Origin: an uncultured Oscillibacter sp. | GTDB lineage: Bacteria; Bacillota; Clostridia; Oscillospirales; Oscillospiraceae | NCBI GenBank assembly: GCA_910584995.1 | Contig: CAJUDW010000012.1 | Coordinates: 1 to 64,000 of the forward strand | Direction: 5' to 3' | Length of the DNA: 64,000 nucleotides | Shown: one piece after another, positions 33,067 to 41,124 of the stretch | How the letters are laid out: each line of letters opens with the position of its first letter | Position numbering within the stretch: the first letter of the stretch is position 1 | Translations under genes and position numbers: made by a program | The notes under the pieces: generated by a model | Databases searched by the model: none | What the model was told of the DNA's origin: nothing | What the model saw: only the letters and a program-made list of their open reading frames with translations

Positions 33067-34242
33067 TCAGCCCTCCAAGGAGACCACCCGGACGGCGGCC
33101 CCGTCGGTCAGATACTCCTGTCCCACAGTGACCAGGGACTGTCCGGCAGCCAGGCCGGAGAGGACCTCCGTGACGCCGTTTCCGGTGAGGCCGGTGGTAA
33201 TCTCCACATATTTGGCGGTGCCGTTTTCCTCGATAAAGACGTACTGCACGCTGCCGTCGTTGAGAATTGCTTCTGTGGGGATAACAATTGCGTTTTCGGA
33301 GACATCGGTATGGAAGGTGACGTCGGCAAACATGCCGTTCATCAGGCCGCCCACGTCCGCAGGGACCGTCAGGACGACGGTGTACAGCTGGGTCTGCATG
33401 TTGGCCGCCTGCTCCACGGAGCGGATCACGGCGGTGAACTCCCGGTCAATGGCGCTGACATACACGCTGGCCTCGTCCCCCGGGGAGAGTTTGGGCACCA
33501 GGGCCTCGGAGACGGAGACGGATACTTTCATCTGATCCGGCCCGTCAATCACCGCCAGGGGCATGGTGTTGGAAATGAAACTGTTCTCTACGGCGGAGAA
33601 GGTGGCCAAGGTACCGGAGATGGGGGCGATGACATTCCCATTGGAATCCACATCTTCCAGGGCGATGTCCAGCTGTTCCACGCCGGACTGGGCGTTCTGA
33701 ATCCCGGCCTCCAGCTGGGAAAGGGTGGCGTTCCGGCCTGCCGAGGCGCTCTGGTAATTTAATTCCGCCTGATCCACCTCCAGCTGGGAGGCGGCACCGA
33801 TTTCAAAGAGGGCCTTGGTGTTGTTCACATTGTCCAGGGCCAGCTGTACCTGCTTATCCAGGACGGCCTTCTGGTCGTTGTAGCTTTGGAGGGCGGAACT
33901 GTAGCTGATGCGGGCGGCGTTGTAAGAGGCCAGGGCGCTGCCCAAATCCAATGTACAGAGGATGTCCCCCGCCTGAACCTGATCCCCCGCCTTGGCGTAT
34001 ACGGCGGTGCACTTGGCGGCGGAGGTAATGAGGATGGTATATTCATTATCGGCGGACACCTTGCCGGAGACCTTGTTCTCCGTTGCGATGGCGTCCTCCG
34101 CCACAGGCTGGATCTGGACGGCGACACCGGCCTCCTCAGGGACGTCTGCCTCCGGTTCCTGCCCGCCGCAGGCGGCCAGGGAGAAGGTCAGGACGGCGGC
34201 AAGAAGCACTGCCGCAAAACGGCTGCGTTTAATGGGTTTCAT
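33067..34242 (-). CDS. RND efflux adaptor lipoprotein (membrane fusion protein)
   Basis: A 391-residue adaptor. It starts with a lipoprotein signal (LLAAVLTFSLAAC, Cys25), followed by a barrel-sandwich half (NEYTILITSAAKCTAVYAKAGDQVQAGDIL), a coiled-coil hairpin at about 100-195, the second barrel-sandwich half (GNVIAPISGTLATFS) and beta-barrel/membrane-proximal domains (ALVPKLSPGDEASVYVSA, EVLSGLAAGQSLVT). It bridges the pump to the TolC-like protein in didermal systems. Gaps of 13 and 1 bases to its neighbours place it in the operon. Confidence 0.92.
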   Translation of the reverse strand: MKPIKRSRFAAVLLAAVLTFSLAACGGQEPEADVPEEAGVAVQIQPVAEDAIATENKVSGKVSADNEYTILITSAAKCTAVYAKAGDQVQAGDILCTLDLGSALASYNAARISYSSALQSYNDQKAVLDKQVQLALDNVNNTKALFEIGAASQLEVDQAELNYQSASAGRNATLSQLEAGIQNAQSGVEQLDIALEDVDSNGNVIAPISGTLATFSAVENSFISNTMPLAVIDGPDQMKVSVSVSEALVPKLSPGDEASVYVSAIDREFTAVIRSVEQAANMQTQLYTVVLTVPADVGGLMNGMFADVTFHTDVSENAIVIPTEAILNDGSVQYVFIEENGTAKYVEITTGLTGNGVTEVLSGLAAGQSLVTVGQEYLTDGAAVRVVSLEG

Positions 34243-34255
34243 GGGGGTCCTCCTG

Positions 34256-35674
34256 TCAGTTCAGAATCCCGTGCTGGACGGCCCAGCAGTAGGTGTTGTA
34301 GGTGGAAAAGAGGTCGTTGGCAGCGGCGTGGACGGCGTCCTCCGCTTTTGCCAACTCGTCTTTTGCCTCCAAAAGGGCGTACTGGGAGATGGTGCCCTGC
34401 TGGTATTTCAGTTCTGAGGCAGCGTAAGAGGCCTTCTGGCTCTCCAAAGAGACCTGGGAGGTTTCCAGGATCTGCTTACAGTCCAGAACCTGGGCGTGGA
34501 GGCTTCGGAATTTCAGTTCGTAGTTCTGCACGGTGTCATTATATGTATACTGGGCGGCATCCCAGGTGCGCTTGGCGTTGCGGTAGCCCTGTCGGGTTTC
34601 CTTGAAGCCATAGCTGTTGGCCTCCTCCATGTAGTCCTCCCGGGCGTCTTCCAAGGTCAGCTTCGCGTCATAAAGCTGATAACTGAGTTCCTTGGCGGCC
34701 TTCAGATCTGCCTCCACATCTATGGCTTCCAGCTGCTTTGTGGTTACGGCGGGCACGGCCCCCAGGGCGATTTTCCCGGTTTGCTCCGCGCCAATCAGCA
34801 ATTCCAGCTGGCGTTTGTAATTCTCGATGTTCATGGCCAGGGTGCTGATGCCGCTGGCCAGGGAGGTGCGTCCGGCTTTCGCCTGGGTCAGCTGCAGGGC
34901 GGAGATCTGGCCCATCTGATAGCGGAGTTCCATCTCTTTCATGGTTCGATCCAGGGCGGCCAGCTGGCGATCCAGCCCGGCCTTCTGGTTTTCCATGGAG
35001 GCCAGGGCTGTGTACAAGGATTCCCCGGCCATAAGGATCTGATCCTGGAGGTTTTTCAGCTGCCGGACAAGATCCGCGTTGTCCTGCTGCATTTCCCCGT
35101 CCTCAATGGCGTCAAATTGATCCCGCACGGCCTCATAGGCCTGATCCAGCTGATCCTTGGTTTTGTCCTGCTCATATTCGCTCATGTACCCCAACGCACT
35201 CAGCGTATCGCCTGTCAGCACCAGGTTCCACTTGGTCTTGGCAATGCTGTTCAGCTGGTGCCACAGATCGTCCCGGAGATCCTCGTAGTCAATGTCCCCA
35301 ATGGTGTCGATGCTCTGCTGGAGGACCAGGAATTGGAAGTTGTTTTCCCGCATCCGGCTCTCCACATTGGCGAAGCTGACGGAGCCCAAGGCGTCCGGTT
35401 CCCGGAGCACATTGTCTCCTAGGTCGGGGCCTGCCGGGGAGGGGAGTTCCTCTGTGGCCTCCGGATCGGCGGCCTCACCGCCCTCCGGTGGGACTGCCTC
35501 CCCCTCTGCGGGATCCTCCCCGCCCTCCGGAAGGCCTTCCGCCGGGCTCTTCTCCGCCGGGGCGCCGGCGGATGCCGGGGATTCCGGGATTGCATCCTCC
35601 GCCATGGCGGACACCGCGCACAGTGACGCCACAACAGCCAGCGCCAGCAGTAGCGCCAAGATTTTTTGTTTCAT
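34256..35674 (-). CDS. exported TolC-like coiled-coil protein
   Basis: A 472-residue secreted protein: signal peptide (MKQKILALLLALAVVASLCAVSAMA), a 65-residue Pro/Glu/Ala-rich linker (about 28-90), then two long helical repeats of the outer-membrane-efflux-protein type (for example AALDRTMKEMELRYQMGQISALQLTQAKAG split by short loops, and ASELKYQQGTISQYALLEAKDELAKAE). The repeat word YQxGxISxxxLLxAK is typical of TolC relatives. TolC normally spans an outer membrane, which this organism should lack, so it may act as a wall-side conduit or scaffold. Confidence 0.85.
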   Translation of the reverse strand: MKQKILALLLALAVVASLCAVSAMAEDAIPESPASAGAPAEKSPAEGLPEGGEDPAEGEAVPPEGGEAADPEATEELPSPAGPDLGDNVLREPDALGSVSFANVESRMRENNFQFLVLQQSIDTIGDIDYEDLRDDLWHQLNSIAKTKWNLVLTGDTLSALGYMSEYEQDKTKDQLDQAYEAVRDQFDAIEDGEMQQDNADLVRQLKNLQDQILMAGESLYTALASMENQKAGLDRQLAALDRTMKEMELRYQMGQISALQLTQAKAGRTSLASGISTLAMNIENYKRQLELLIGAEQTGKIALGAVPAVTTKQLEAIDVEADLKAAKELSYQLYDAKLTLEDAREDYMEEANSYGFKETRQGYRNAKRTWDAAQYTYNDTVQNYELKFRSLHAQVLDCKQILETSQVSLESQKASYAASELKYQQGTISQYALLEAKDELAKAEDAVHAAANDLFSTYNTYCWAVQHGILN

Positions 35675-35698
35675 GCTTTCCTCCTTAATTGCTTTTGG

Positions 35699-36319
35699 TC
35701 AACTCCTGGGTTGTTCTTGCAAGCTTCCGTATTTGATTAGTTCCAGCTGCGCCTGCAGTTCCCGGCGGTATTCGCCGCTCCGCTCCGGACAGAGGAAACT
35801 GTCCATGAGGGCGCCGCCCAGCATGGAAAGGATGATCAAAACCACGCGCCGCACAAAGGCGGGATCCTGCCCCCGCAGCCTGGACACATCAATTTTTTCC
35901 AGAAGTTCCGGCGGGGGATCCTGATCCAGCCGTCCTGCTATAAGCCGCCGCAGATCGATGCCGGGATTCACCTGGAACAGGCGCAGGCAGCGATCTAGGA
36001 TGGGGATGGGCTTTCCCACCTGATCCACAATCAGGTCAAAAATTGCTGTTGGCAGCTGAAAGAGATCCCCGCCCTTTTGCTCCAGCAACGTCCTGAAGGT
36101 CTCCACAAAGCGGGCCTGTACGTCCAGGACCAGATAGTCAAACAGTTCTTCTTTCCCGGCGAAATACTGGTAGAAGCTGCCCCGGGGAATTCCGGCCCTG
36201 CGGATAATTTGGTTAATGGAGACATCCCCGAATTTCACACGGCCGAACTCCTCCCAGGCGGCATCCAGAAAACGGGTCCGCTTTTCCTCCGGCAGACGAA
36301 GAAAAGTATCTGTACACAT
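35699..36319 (-). CDS. TetR-family repressor of the efflux operon
   Basis: The 206-residue protein has a TetR DNA-binding domain (about 8-55: FLDAAWEEFGRVKFGDVSINQII and RRAGIPRGSFYQYFAGKEELFDYL) and an all-helical ligand-binding part. It is the first gene of the operon, and two palindromes lie between its promoter and start codon, so it probably represses itself and the pump until a ligand binds. The ATG follows GGGAGGTG. Confidence 0.93.
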   Translation of the reverse strand: MCTDTFLRLPEEKRTRFLDAAWEEFGRVKFGDVSINQIIRRAGIPRGSFYQYFAGKEELFDYLVLDVQARFVETFRTLLEQKGGDLFQLPTAIFDLIVDQVGKPIPILDRCLRLFQVNPGIDLRRLIAGRLDQDPPPELLEKIDVSRLRGQDPAFVRRVVLIILSMLGGALMDSFLCPERSGEYRRELQAQLELIKYGSLQEQPRS

Positions 36320-36336
36320 AGGAACACCTCCCTTTA

Positions 36337-36369
36337 TGACAGAATGTCATTTTGTGACAAGCTGTCACA
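36337..36369. promoter_or_regulatory. paired TetR operators
   Basis: Two adjacent perfect palindromes share a half-site: TGACA-GAA-TGTCA (36337-36349) and TGTGACA-AGC-TGTCACA (36353-36369). They lie just downstream of the -10 box at 36380-36385, so a bound repressor would block initiation or early elongation. Assignment to the TetR protein is inferred from position. Confidence 0.75.
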
Positions 36370-36379
36370 ACTGTTCTTG

Positions 36380-36408
36380 ATTATACGCAAAGGAAGGTAA
36401 GGTGTCAA
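36380..36408 (-). promoter_or_regulatory. consensus promoter of the tetR-RND operon
   Basis: Leftward TTGACA (36408-36403), exactly 17 bases, TATAAT (36385-36380): a perfect consensus, expected of a strong promoter held down by a repressor. Confidence 0.92.
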
Positions 36409-36545
36409 TTGTTTTTTCTTTCCGGCAAGTAAATATTTTATGAACAGAAGAGGGAAAACGTTCAAGGTATTTCCGCGCTCCCGGCCATTTAAGACGGGAA
36501 CTGGGATCTGAAAGCTGTCCCAATATAGCACATTTTTGGGAATAA

Positions 36546-36569
36546 CGCAAGTGCGTATACGCGTGTGCG
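36546..36569. promoter_or_regulatory. imperfect palindrome upstream of the small XRE gene
   Basis: CGCA-AGTGCGTATACGCGTG-TGCG has a perfect 10-base core, GCGTATACGC (36553-36562). It lies about 100 bases ahead of the XRE gene and could be its operator; this is inference from position only. Confidence 0.35.
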
Positions 36570-36659
36570 GAAAAATGGATACTATATTTAGAAAATATCA
36601 CGGAAATCCCAGAGACAAACAGGAATATGTTGGGCGGTTTTGCAGAAGGAGGGGGCGTG

Positions 36660-36902
36660 ATGAGTGTGAAGGACGCTGTGGCAGCGCGGTTTTCATCCAT
36701 CTGCCGGGAGCGGGGCATCCGGAAAAACGAGTTGGCTGTGCGCTCCGGCGTCACGCCCTCCACAGTGTACAGCATGATGGATCCCCGGCGGCGGGACGTG
36801 TCCATTGTGACCATCAAAATCTTGTGCGACGGCTTGGATATCTCCCTGGAGCAGTTTTTCTCCGGCCCGGAGTTTGCGGGGCTGGAACAGGAGATCAAAT
36901 AA
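36660..36902 (+). CDS. small XRE-family regulator
   Basis: An 80-residue single-domain protein with the Cro/C1 helix-turn-helix (ERGIRKNELAVRSGVTPSTVYSMM) and a C-terminal dimer helix (LCDGLDISLEQFFSGPEF). The ATG follows GAAGGAGGGGG. It ends 25 bases before the DUF5714 gene and is likely cotranscribed with it. Confidence 0.85.
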   Translation: MSVKDAVAARFSSICRERGIRKNELAVRSGVTPSTVYSMMDPRRRDVSIVTIKILCDGLDISLEQFFSGPEFAGLEQEIK

Positions 36903-36927
36903 ACGGGCCGGACGGCGGAGGTGCGGG

Positions 36928-37629
36928 ATGAAAAAAATGAAAGAGGAGTGTTTGATCTGCAAGGCGCCCCTGGAGTATCTGGAAAGGGACGTGCCTGTGG
37001 AATGTGAAATCTGCCATAAACGGGAGATGGGGAAAACCAGGTGCGTCAAGGGGCATTACGTATGCAATGCGTGCCATATGGAGGGCCTGGACGCCGTCAT
37101 AGGGCTGTGCCTGGATACGGCCTCCAGGAATCCCATCGAGATTCTTGAGGGGATGATGGCGCAGCCCTTCTGCCATATGCACGGCCCAGAGCACCATGTC
37201 ATGGTGGGGGCGGCCCTGCTGGCAGCCTGCCGGAACGCCGGTGGGAAAGTTGACCTTCAAAAGGCCCTGGAGGAGATGATGAACCGGGGCAGAAGCGTTC
37301 CCGGCGGGGCCTGCGGATTCTGGGGTGCCTGCGGCGCAGGGATCAGCGCAGGGATGTTCATCTCTATCCTTGCAAACGCAACGCCGCTTTCCGGGGAGCC
37401 CTTCGCCCTTTCCCACCAGATGACGTCAAAGGCGCTGGGGGAGATTGGGGCTGTGGGAGGCCCCCGCTGCTGCAAGCGGGATTCGTTTTTGTCTGTCCTT
37501 GCGGCGGTTGACTTTGTGAAGGAGCACTTTGGCCTGGAGATGGAGAAACCGGATGTGGTCTGCACCTACGCCTCGCAGAATAACCAGTGCATCGGAAAGC
37601 GGTGCCCCTTTTCTCCCGCGAACCACTGA
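36928..37629 (+). CDS. DUF5714-like cysteine-rich protein
   Basis: A 233-residue soluble protein. The N-terminus holds Cys pairs CLICKAP, CEICHK and CVKGHYVCNACH, likely metal-binding; the core has PFCHMHGPEHHVMVGAALLAA and the Gly-rich GGACGFWGACGAGISAGMF; the C-terminus again is Cys-rich (GGPRCCKRDS, CIGKRCPF). I recognise this as the DUF5714 family, which in clostridia occurs alone or fused to methyltransferase domains; no activity is established. Conserved Cys and His suggest a redox or metal-dependent role. The ATG follows GGAGG. Confidence 0.75.
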   Translation: MKKMKEECLICKAPLEYLERDVPVECEICHKREMGKTRCVKGHYVCNACHMEGLDAVIGLCLDTASRNPIEILEGMMAQPFCHMHGPEHHVMVGAALLAACRNAGGKVDLQKALEEMMNRGRSVPGGACGFWGACGAGISAGMFISILANATPLSGEPFALSHQMTSKALGEIGAVGGPRCCKRDSFLSVLAAVDFVKEHFGLEMEKPDVVCTYASQNNQCIGKRCPFSPANH

Positions 37630-37652
37630 GAAGGCGGAAAATCATAAAATGA

Positions 37653-37678
37653 AAAAACAGGGCGGAAGCCCTGTTTTT
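37653..37678. terminator. bidirectional terminator
   Basis: AAAAACAGGGC pairs with GCCCTGTTTTT over the loop GGAA. It ends the XRE-DUF5714 transcript and the convergent gph-peptidase transcript. Confidence 0.9.
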
Positions 37679-37702
37679 CTCATCATTCAGCAATCGCAGC
37701 CG

Positions 37703-38077
37703 TCAAAGGCCGTATTCAGCCCTCCAGGCGGCAAGTTCCGTGCCGTCCCGGTCATCCAGGGCATGGAGCCCGCCCCGGGCCTCCATGTGGTGGGTCAGTT
37801 CATGGGAGAGGGTGGTTTTCAGTTCTTCTTCCCACACGGCCCGATCCCACCCCTCCTTCTCCGCCAGGGCGGCGAAGGAGCCATAGTACAAGTTGATATA
37901 CCGCCCCAGGAGATCGTCGCAGTATTCCCCCAGGATATACATCTCCCCCTCCGGGAATTCCCCGTCTGGGAGGGATTCCTCCAGCAAGTTTACGCCGCCG
38001 TTCAGCCCTTGGAAGAGGGCCTCTGGGAAGGTCTCCGCCAGGGCGTCCAGATAGGCTTCCGCCTGGCCGATGGTCAT
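37703..38077 (-). CDS. putative zincin-like metallopeptidase
   Basis: A 124-residue protein with the zinc motif HELTHH (His92, Glu93, His96) and a conserved MYILGEYCDDLLGRYINLYYGSF region, as in the small zincin_1 family of about 120 residues. Members are cytoplasmic and of unknown substrate. The start overlaps the stop of the phosphatase gene in ATGA, indicating coupled translation. Confidence 0.8.
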   Translation of the reverse strand: MTIGQAEAYLDALAETFPEALFQGLNGGVNLLEESLPDGEFPEGEMYILGEYCDDLLGRYINLYYGSFAALAEKEGWDRAVWEEELKTTLSHELTHHMEARGGLHALDDRDGTELAAWRAEYGL

Positions 38078-38736
38078 TGCCGGGCCTCCGGGAGGAGCAG
38101 GGCCTCCAGTTCCTGGGGGGTGTCCGCCAGGTAATCCGCACCGGCTTCCACCAACGACTCCCGGGAGCGGAAGCCCCAGGTGACGCCGCAGGCCTTCAGA
38201 CCGGCGTTGTGGGCGGTGTGGATATCCACACTGCTGTCCCCCACCACCAGGGTGGAGGCGGGATCGGCACCCAGATCCGCCAGAAGGGCTTTGATCCCGG
38301 TGGGATCCGGTTTCACCGGCATACCGGAAACCTTGCCGCGCACCAGGCGGAATATGCCGGGATAGTAGTGGGCCGCAATGGCCTGGGTGAATTCATCGGC
38401 CTTGTTGGAGTAGACGGCCATCTGCACACCTGCCGCCCGCAGGCGCTCTAAAACCTCCGGGATACCCGCATAGGGGACGGTCAGTTCCATATTGTGCTCG
38501 CCGTAATATGCAGAAAATTGGGACAGGGCGTGGGCGATGAGCAGGGGGCTGTGGGATTTTTCCGGCGTGAAATTCTTCACCAGGTTGGGAATCCCGTGGC
38601 CCACCATCATTTTAAATTTCTCCTGGGAGTGCTCCGGCCAGCCGTTTTGGCGGCAGACCCAGTTCCCGGCGGCCGCCAGGTCGCCGATGGTATCCAGGAT
38701 TGTTCCGTCCAGGTCAAAGATCACCGTTTGAACCAT
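38074..38736 (-). CDS. gph: phosphoglycolate-phosphatase-like HAD hydrolase
   Basis: The 220-residue protein has HAD motif I as FDLDGTILDT (nucleophile Asp8), an alpha-helical C1 cap, motif II AVYSNKADE, motif III Lys in PVKPDPTGI and motif IV VVGDSSVDIHTAHNAGL. This matches the Gph/PpaX branch, which clears 2-phosphoglycolate from DNA repair or hydrolyses pyrophosphate; the exact substrate is not certain. It starts a two-gene operon with the zincin-like gene. Confidence 0.85.
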   Translation of the reverse strand: MVQTVIFDLDGTILDTIGDLAAAGNWVCRQNGWPEHSQEKFKMMVGHGIPNLVKNFTPEKSHSPLLIAHALSQFSAYYGEHNMELTVPYAGIPEVLERLRAAGVQMAVYSNKADEFTQAIAAHYYPGIFRLVRGKVSGMPVKPDPTGIKALLADLGADPASTLVVGDSSVDIHTAHNAGLKACGVTWGFRSRESLVEAGADYLADTPQELEALLLPEARQ

Positions 38737-38776
38737 GTGGCACCTCGTTATCGATCAGTTTCGTTTGGGTTCCCTT

Positions 38777-38805
38777 ATTCTATCAGGCATGGACATCCGC
38801 CTCAA
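38777..38805 (-). promoter_or_regulatory. promoter of gph
   Basis: Leftward TTGAGG (38805-38800), 17 bases, TAGAAT (38782-38777). Confidence 0.7.
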
Positions 38806-38819
38806 GCGGCAAAAGGACC

Positions 38820-38845
38820 AAAGGCGCGGCTTTTGCCGCGCCTTT
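38820..38845 (-). terminator. terminator of the histidine operon
   Basis: AAAGGCGCGGC pairs perfectly with GCCGCGCCTTT over a TTTT loop, about 50 bases beyond the last his gene. The trailing T-run on the minus strand is broken (TTTGGTCCTTTT). Confidence 0.7.
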
Positions 38846-38893
38846 TCATATACTTTTCCACGGGATGCGGGGAAAACCCGCCGTCCCCGCCCC

Positions 38894-39721
38894 TCAGAGG
38901 GAGCAGAGAACCGGCCCCTCCGCCGTCAGCAGGACAGATTGGGCGTATCCCGCCGCCTTTGCCAACTCTGCCGATTGGCCGTAAGCGTACAGGATGCCGG
39001 AGGCGCTGTGGGCGTCGGCGGTGAGAATAATCTGCCCGCCCATGGTCTGCCACTCCCGCAGAAGGAACAGTTCCGGATAGGGCGCGTCCCGGTAGCCCCG
39101 GGACATAGCGCCGGTGTTGATCTCCAGCAGTGTCCAGCGGGGATCCGCTGTGTGGAGGGCTTCCAGCGCCGCCTGTTTATAGCGGGGATGGGATTGGTCA
39201 AAGAAGCGGTTCCCGGTATTGAACTTGGTCACAAGGTCGATATGCCCCAGGATGGGGGGCCGCCGGGCGGCTATGCGCCGCACCTCCTGGTAGTAGGCCT
39301 CCGCCATGGCCAGGCCATCCCCGTGGAAGGCCTCCTCCAGGCAGGCCGTCAGATGGGCCTCGTCCCAGTCAACGGTGTGTGGGCCGCCGCCGGGGACCCG
39401 CAGGTGGTGGGCGCTGCCAATCCAATAGTCAAATCCCGCCGGGGACACGTCGGAAAGGTTGTCCAGTTCAATGCCCAGAAGGATTTCCATCCGTCCCTCG
39501 TACTCTGCCCGCAGGCGCAGAACCGTTTCCCGGTAGGCGGTCATATCCTTGGGGAGGGTAGTGCCCTCGTCCTCAGGAAGGGGGGTGTGGCTGTGGCTGG
39601 AGAAGCCGAAGTACCGGACGCCTGCCTGGAAGGCGGCCTCCGCCATAGCCTGAGGGGTGTCCTTCCCGTCGCAGAAGGTGCAGTGGGTGTGGACGGAGCA
39701 GGCACAGGGGGAGAGGCTCAT
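38894..39721 (-). CDS. hisJ: histidinol-phosphatase, PHP type
   Basis: Removes phosphate from L-histidinol phosphate, the eighth step of histidine synthesis. The 275-residue protein has the PHP metal motifs: SVHTHCTFCDGK at the N-terminus, FGFSSHSHTPLP, GIELD, IGSAHHL, LGHIDLVTKF and ILTADAHSAS. The start was set at the ATG that overlaps the hisIE stop in ATGA. It is the last gene of the operon and completes the pathway set. Confidence 0.92.
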   Translation of the reverse strand: MSLSPCACSVHTHCTFCDGKDTPQAMAEAAFQAGVRYFGFSSHSHTPLPEDEGTTLPKDMTAYRETVLRLRAEYEGRMEILLGIELDNLSDVSPAGFDYWIGSAHHLRVPGGGPHTVDWDEAHLTACLEEAFHGDGLAMAEAYYQEVRRIAARRPPILGHIDLVTKFNTGNRFFDQSHPRYKQAALEALHTADPRWTLLEINTGAMSRGYRDAPYPELFLLREWQTMGGQIILTADAHSASGILYAYGQSAELAKAAGYAQSVLLTAEGPVLCSL

Positions 39722-40353
39722 TGCATCCGCTCCTGCTTGACCTTGTGATCCACCACGTGCCGCTTCTCCAGTTCCCGGGTTACATCCTCCACGGTGATGC
39801 CCATCTGCACCATCAGCACCATGACGTGGTAGCAGAGGTCGGCAATCTCGTACACGGTCTCCTCCCGGTCTTCCTTCCGCCCGGCGATGATGACCTCGGT
39901 GCACTCCTCCCCCACCTTTTTCAGGATTTTGTCCAGGCCCTTTTCAAAGAGGTATGTGGTGTAGCTGCCCTCCTGGGGATTGGTCTTGCGGCCCTCCAGC
40001 AAGCGGTAAAGGGCCTCGTAGCTGAACTGCTTCAGTTCATCGGAGAGGTAAAGTTCCTGGAAAAAGCAGCTTTCCGCCCCAGTGTGGCAGGCGGGGCCCT
40101 CCTTTACCACCTCCACCACCAGCGCGTCCTTGTCGCAATCGGCGGTGATGGATACTACATGCTGCACGTTCCCGCTGGTTTCCCCCTTGCGCCACAACGC
40201 CTGGCGGCTGCGGCTCCAGAAGCAGGTGCGCCGCTCGCCGATGGTGATGGCCAGGCTTTCGGCGTTCATGTAGGCCAGGGTCAGGACTTCCTTGGTGTAG
40301 TGATCCTGGACAATGGCCGGAATCAGGCCTTTTTCGTCAAATTTCAGTTCCAT
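39718..40353 (-). CDS. hisIE: bifunctional phosphoribosyl-AMP cyclohydrolase / phosphoribosyl-ATP pyrophosphatase
   Basis: Catalyses steps two and three of histidine synthesis. The 211-residue protein carries the HisI domain (1-105: WSRSRQALWRKGETSGN, zinc-site CHTGAESCFF) and the HisE domain (about 110-205: KILKKVGEECTEVIIAGR, YEIADLCYHVMVLM). The fusion is common. Coupled to hisJ by a 4-base overlap. Confidence 0.96.
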   Translation of the reverse strand: MELKFDEKGLIPAIVQDHYTKEVLTLAYMNAESLAITIGERRTCFWSRSRQALWRKGETSGNVQHVVSITADCDKDALVVEVVKEGPACHTGAESCFFQELYLSDELKQFSYEALYRLLEGRKTNPQEGSYTTYLFEKGLDKILKKVGEECTEVIIAGRKEDREETVYEIADLCYHVMVLMVQMGITVEDVTRELEKRHVVDHKVKQERMQ

Positions 40354-40368
40354 GGATTTCTCAGCTCC

Positions 40369-41124
40369 TTATATCCGCGTCTCCACGCCCTGGGCGCGGA
40401 GGTAACGCTTTAATTCCCGGATGTCCACCTGCTTTGTGTGGAAAATGGAGGCGGCCAATCCTGCATCAATACCGGGATGGGTGAACAGTTCCGCAAAATG
40501 CTCCCGGTTCCCGGCCCCTCCGCTGGCGATGATGGGCACCCCCACCCGGGACGCCAGGGCGTCCAGCATCTCCAGGTCGAACCCGGCCTTCACGCCGTCG
40601 GTGTCGATGGAGTTCAGCACAATCTCCCCGGCCCCGGCAGCCACGCCCTTCACGGCCCAATCCATGGCGTCGATGCCGGTATCCTCCCGGCCGCCCTTGG
40701 CGAAAAGGCGGAACTGCCCCTCCACCCGTTTCACATCCATAGAGAGGACGACGCACTGGTCGCCGTATTTTTTCGCCGCCGCGGCAATGAGCCCTGGATC
40801 CGCAATGGCCCCGGAGTTGACGGACACCTTGTCCGCGCCGCATTTCAAAACCCGGTCAAAGTCCTCCAGGCTCCGGATGCCGCCCCCTACCGTCAGGGGG
40901 ATGAAGATCTCCGAGGCCGTCTGCCGGAGGATATCCGTGAAGAGGCGGCGGCCCTCCACAGAGGCGGTGATATCGTAAAAGACCAGTTCGTCCGCACCGG
41001 ACGCATTGTAAAACCGGGCCATTTCCACCGGATCCGCCATGTCCCGCAGGCCCTCGAAGTTGGTGCCCTTCACCACCCGGCCGTCCTTCACGTCCAGGCA
41101 GGGGATAATCCGCTTGGCTAGCAC
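40369..41124 (-). CDS. hisF: imidazole glycerol phosphate synthase subunit HisF
   Basis: Cyclase half of IGP synthase; works with HisH, which supplies ammonia. The 251-residue TIM barrel has catalytic Asp11 in IIPCLDVKDGRVVKG, the Asp near 130 in VVLSMDVKR, and phosphate-binding VGGGIRS and IASGGAGNREHF. Its start overlaps the hisA stop by seven bases. Confidence 0.97.
   Translation of the reverse strand: MLAKRIIPCLDVKDGRVVKGTNFEGLRDMADPVEMARFYNASGADELVFYDITASVEGRRLFTDILRQTASEIFIPLTVGGGIRSLEDFDRVLKCGADKVSVNSGAIADPGLIAAAAKKYGDQCVVLSMDVKRVEGQFRLFAKGGREDTGIDAMDWAVKGVAAGAGEIVLNSIDTDGVKAGFDLEMLDALASRVGVPIIASGGAGNREHFAELFTHPGIDAGLAASIFHTKQVDIRELKRYLRAQGVETRI

Noticed and set aside
29913..33131. 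Very long open frame antisense to the RND pump gene
   Set aside because: Its product is rich in Gly, His and Gln without domains and has no ribosome site; such frames are expected opposite GC-rich genes with strong codon bias.
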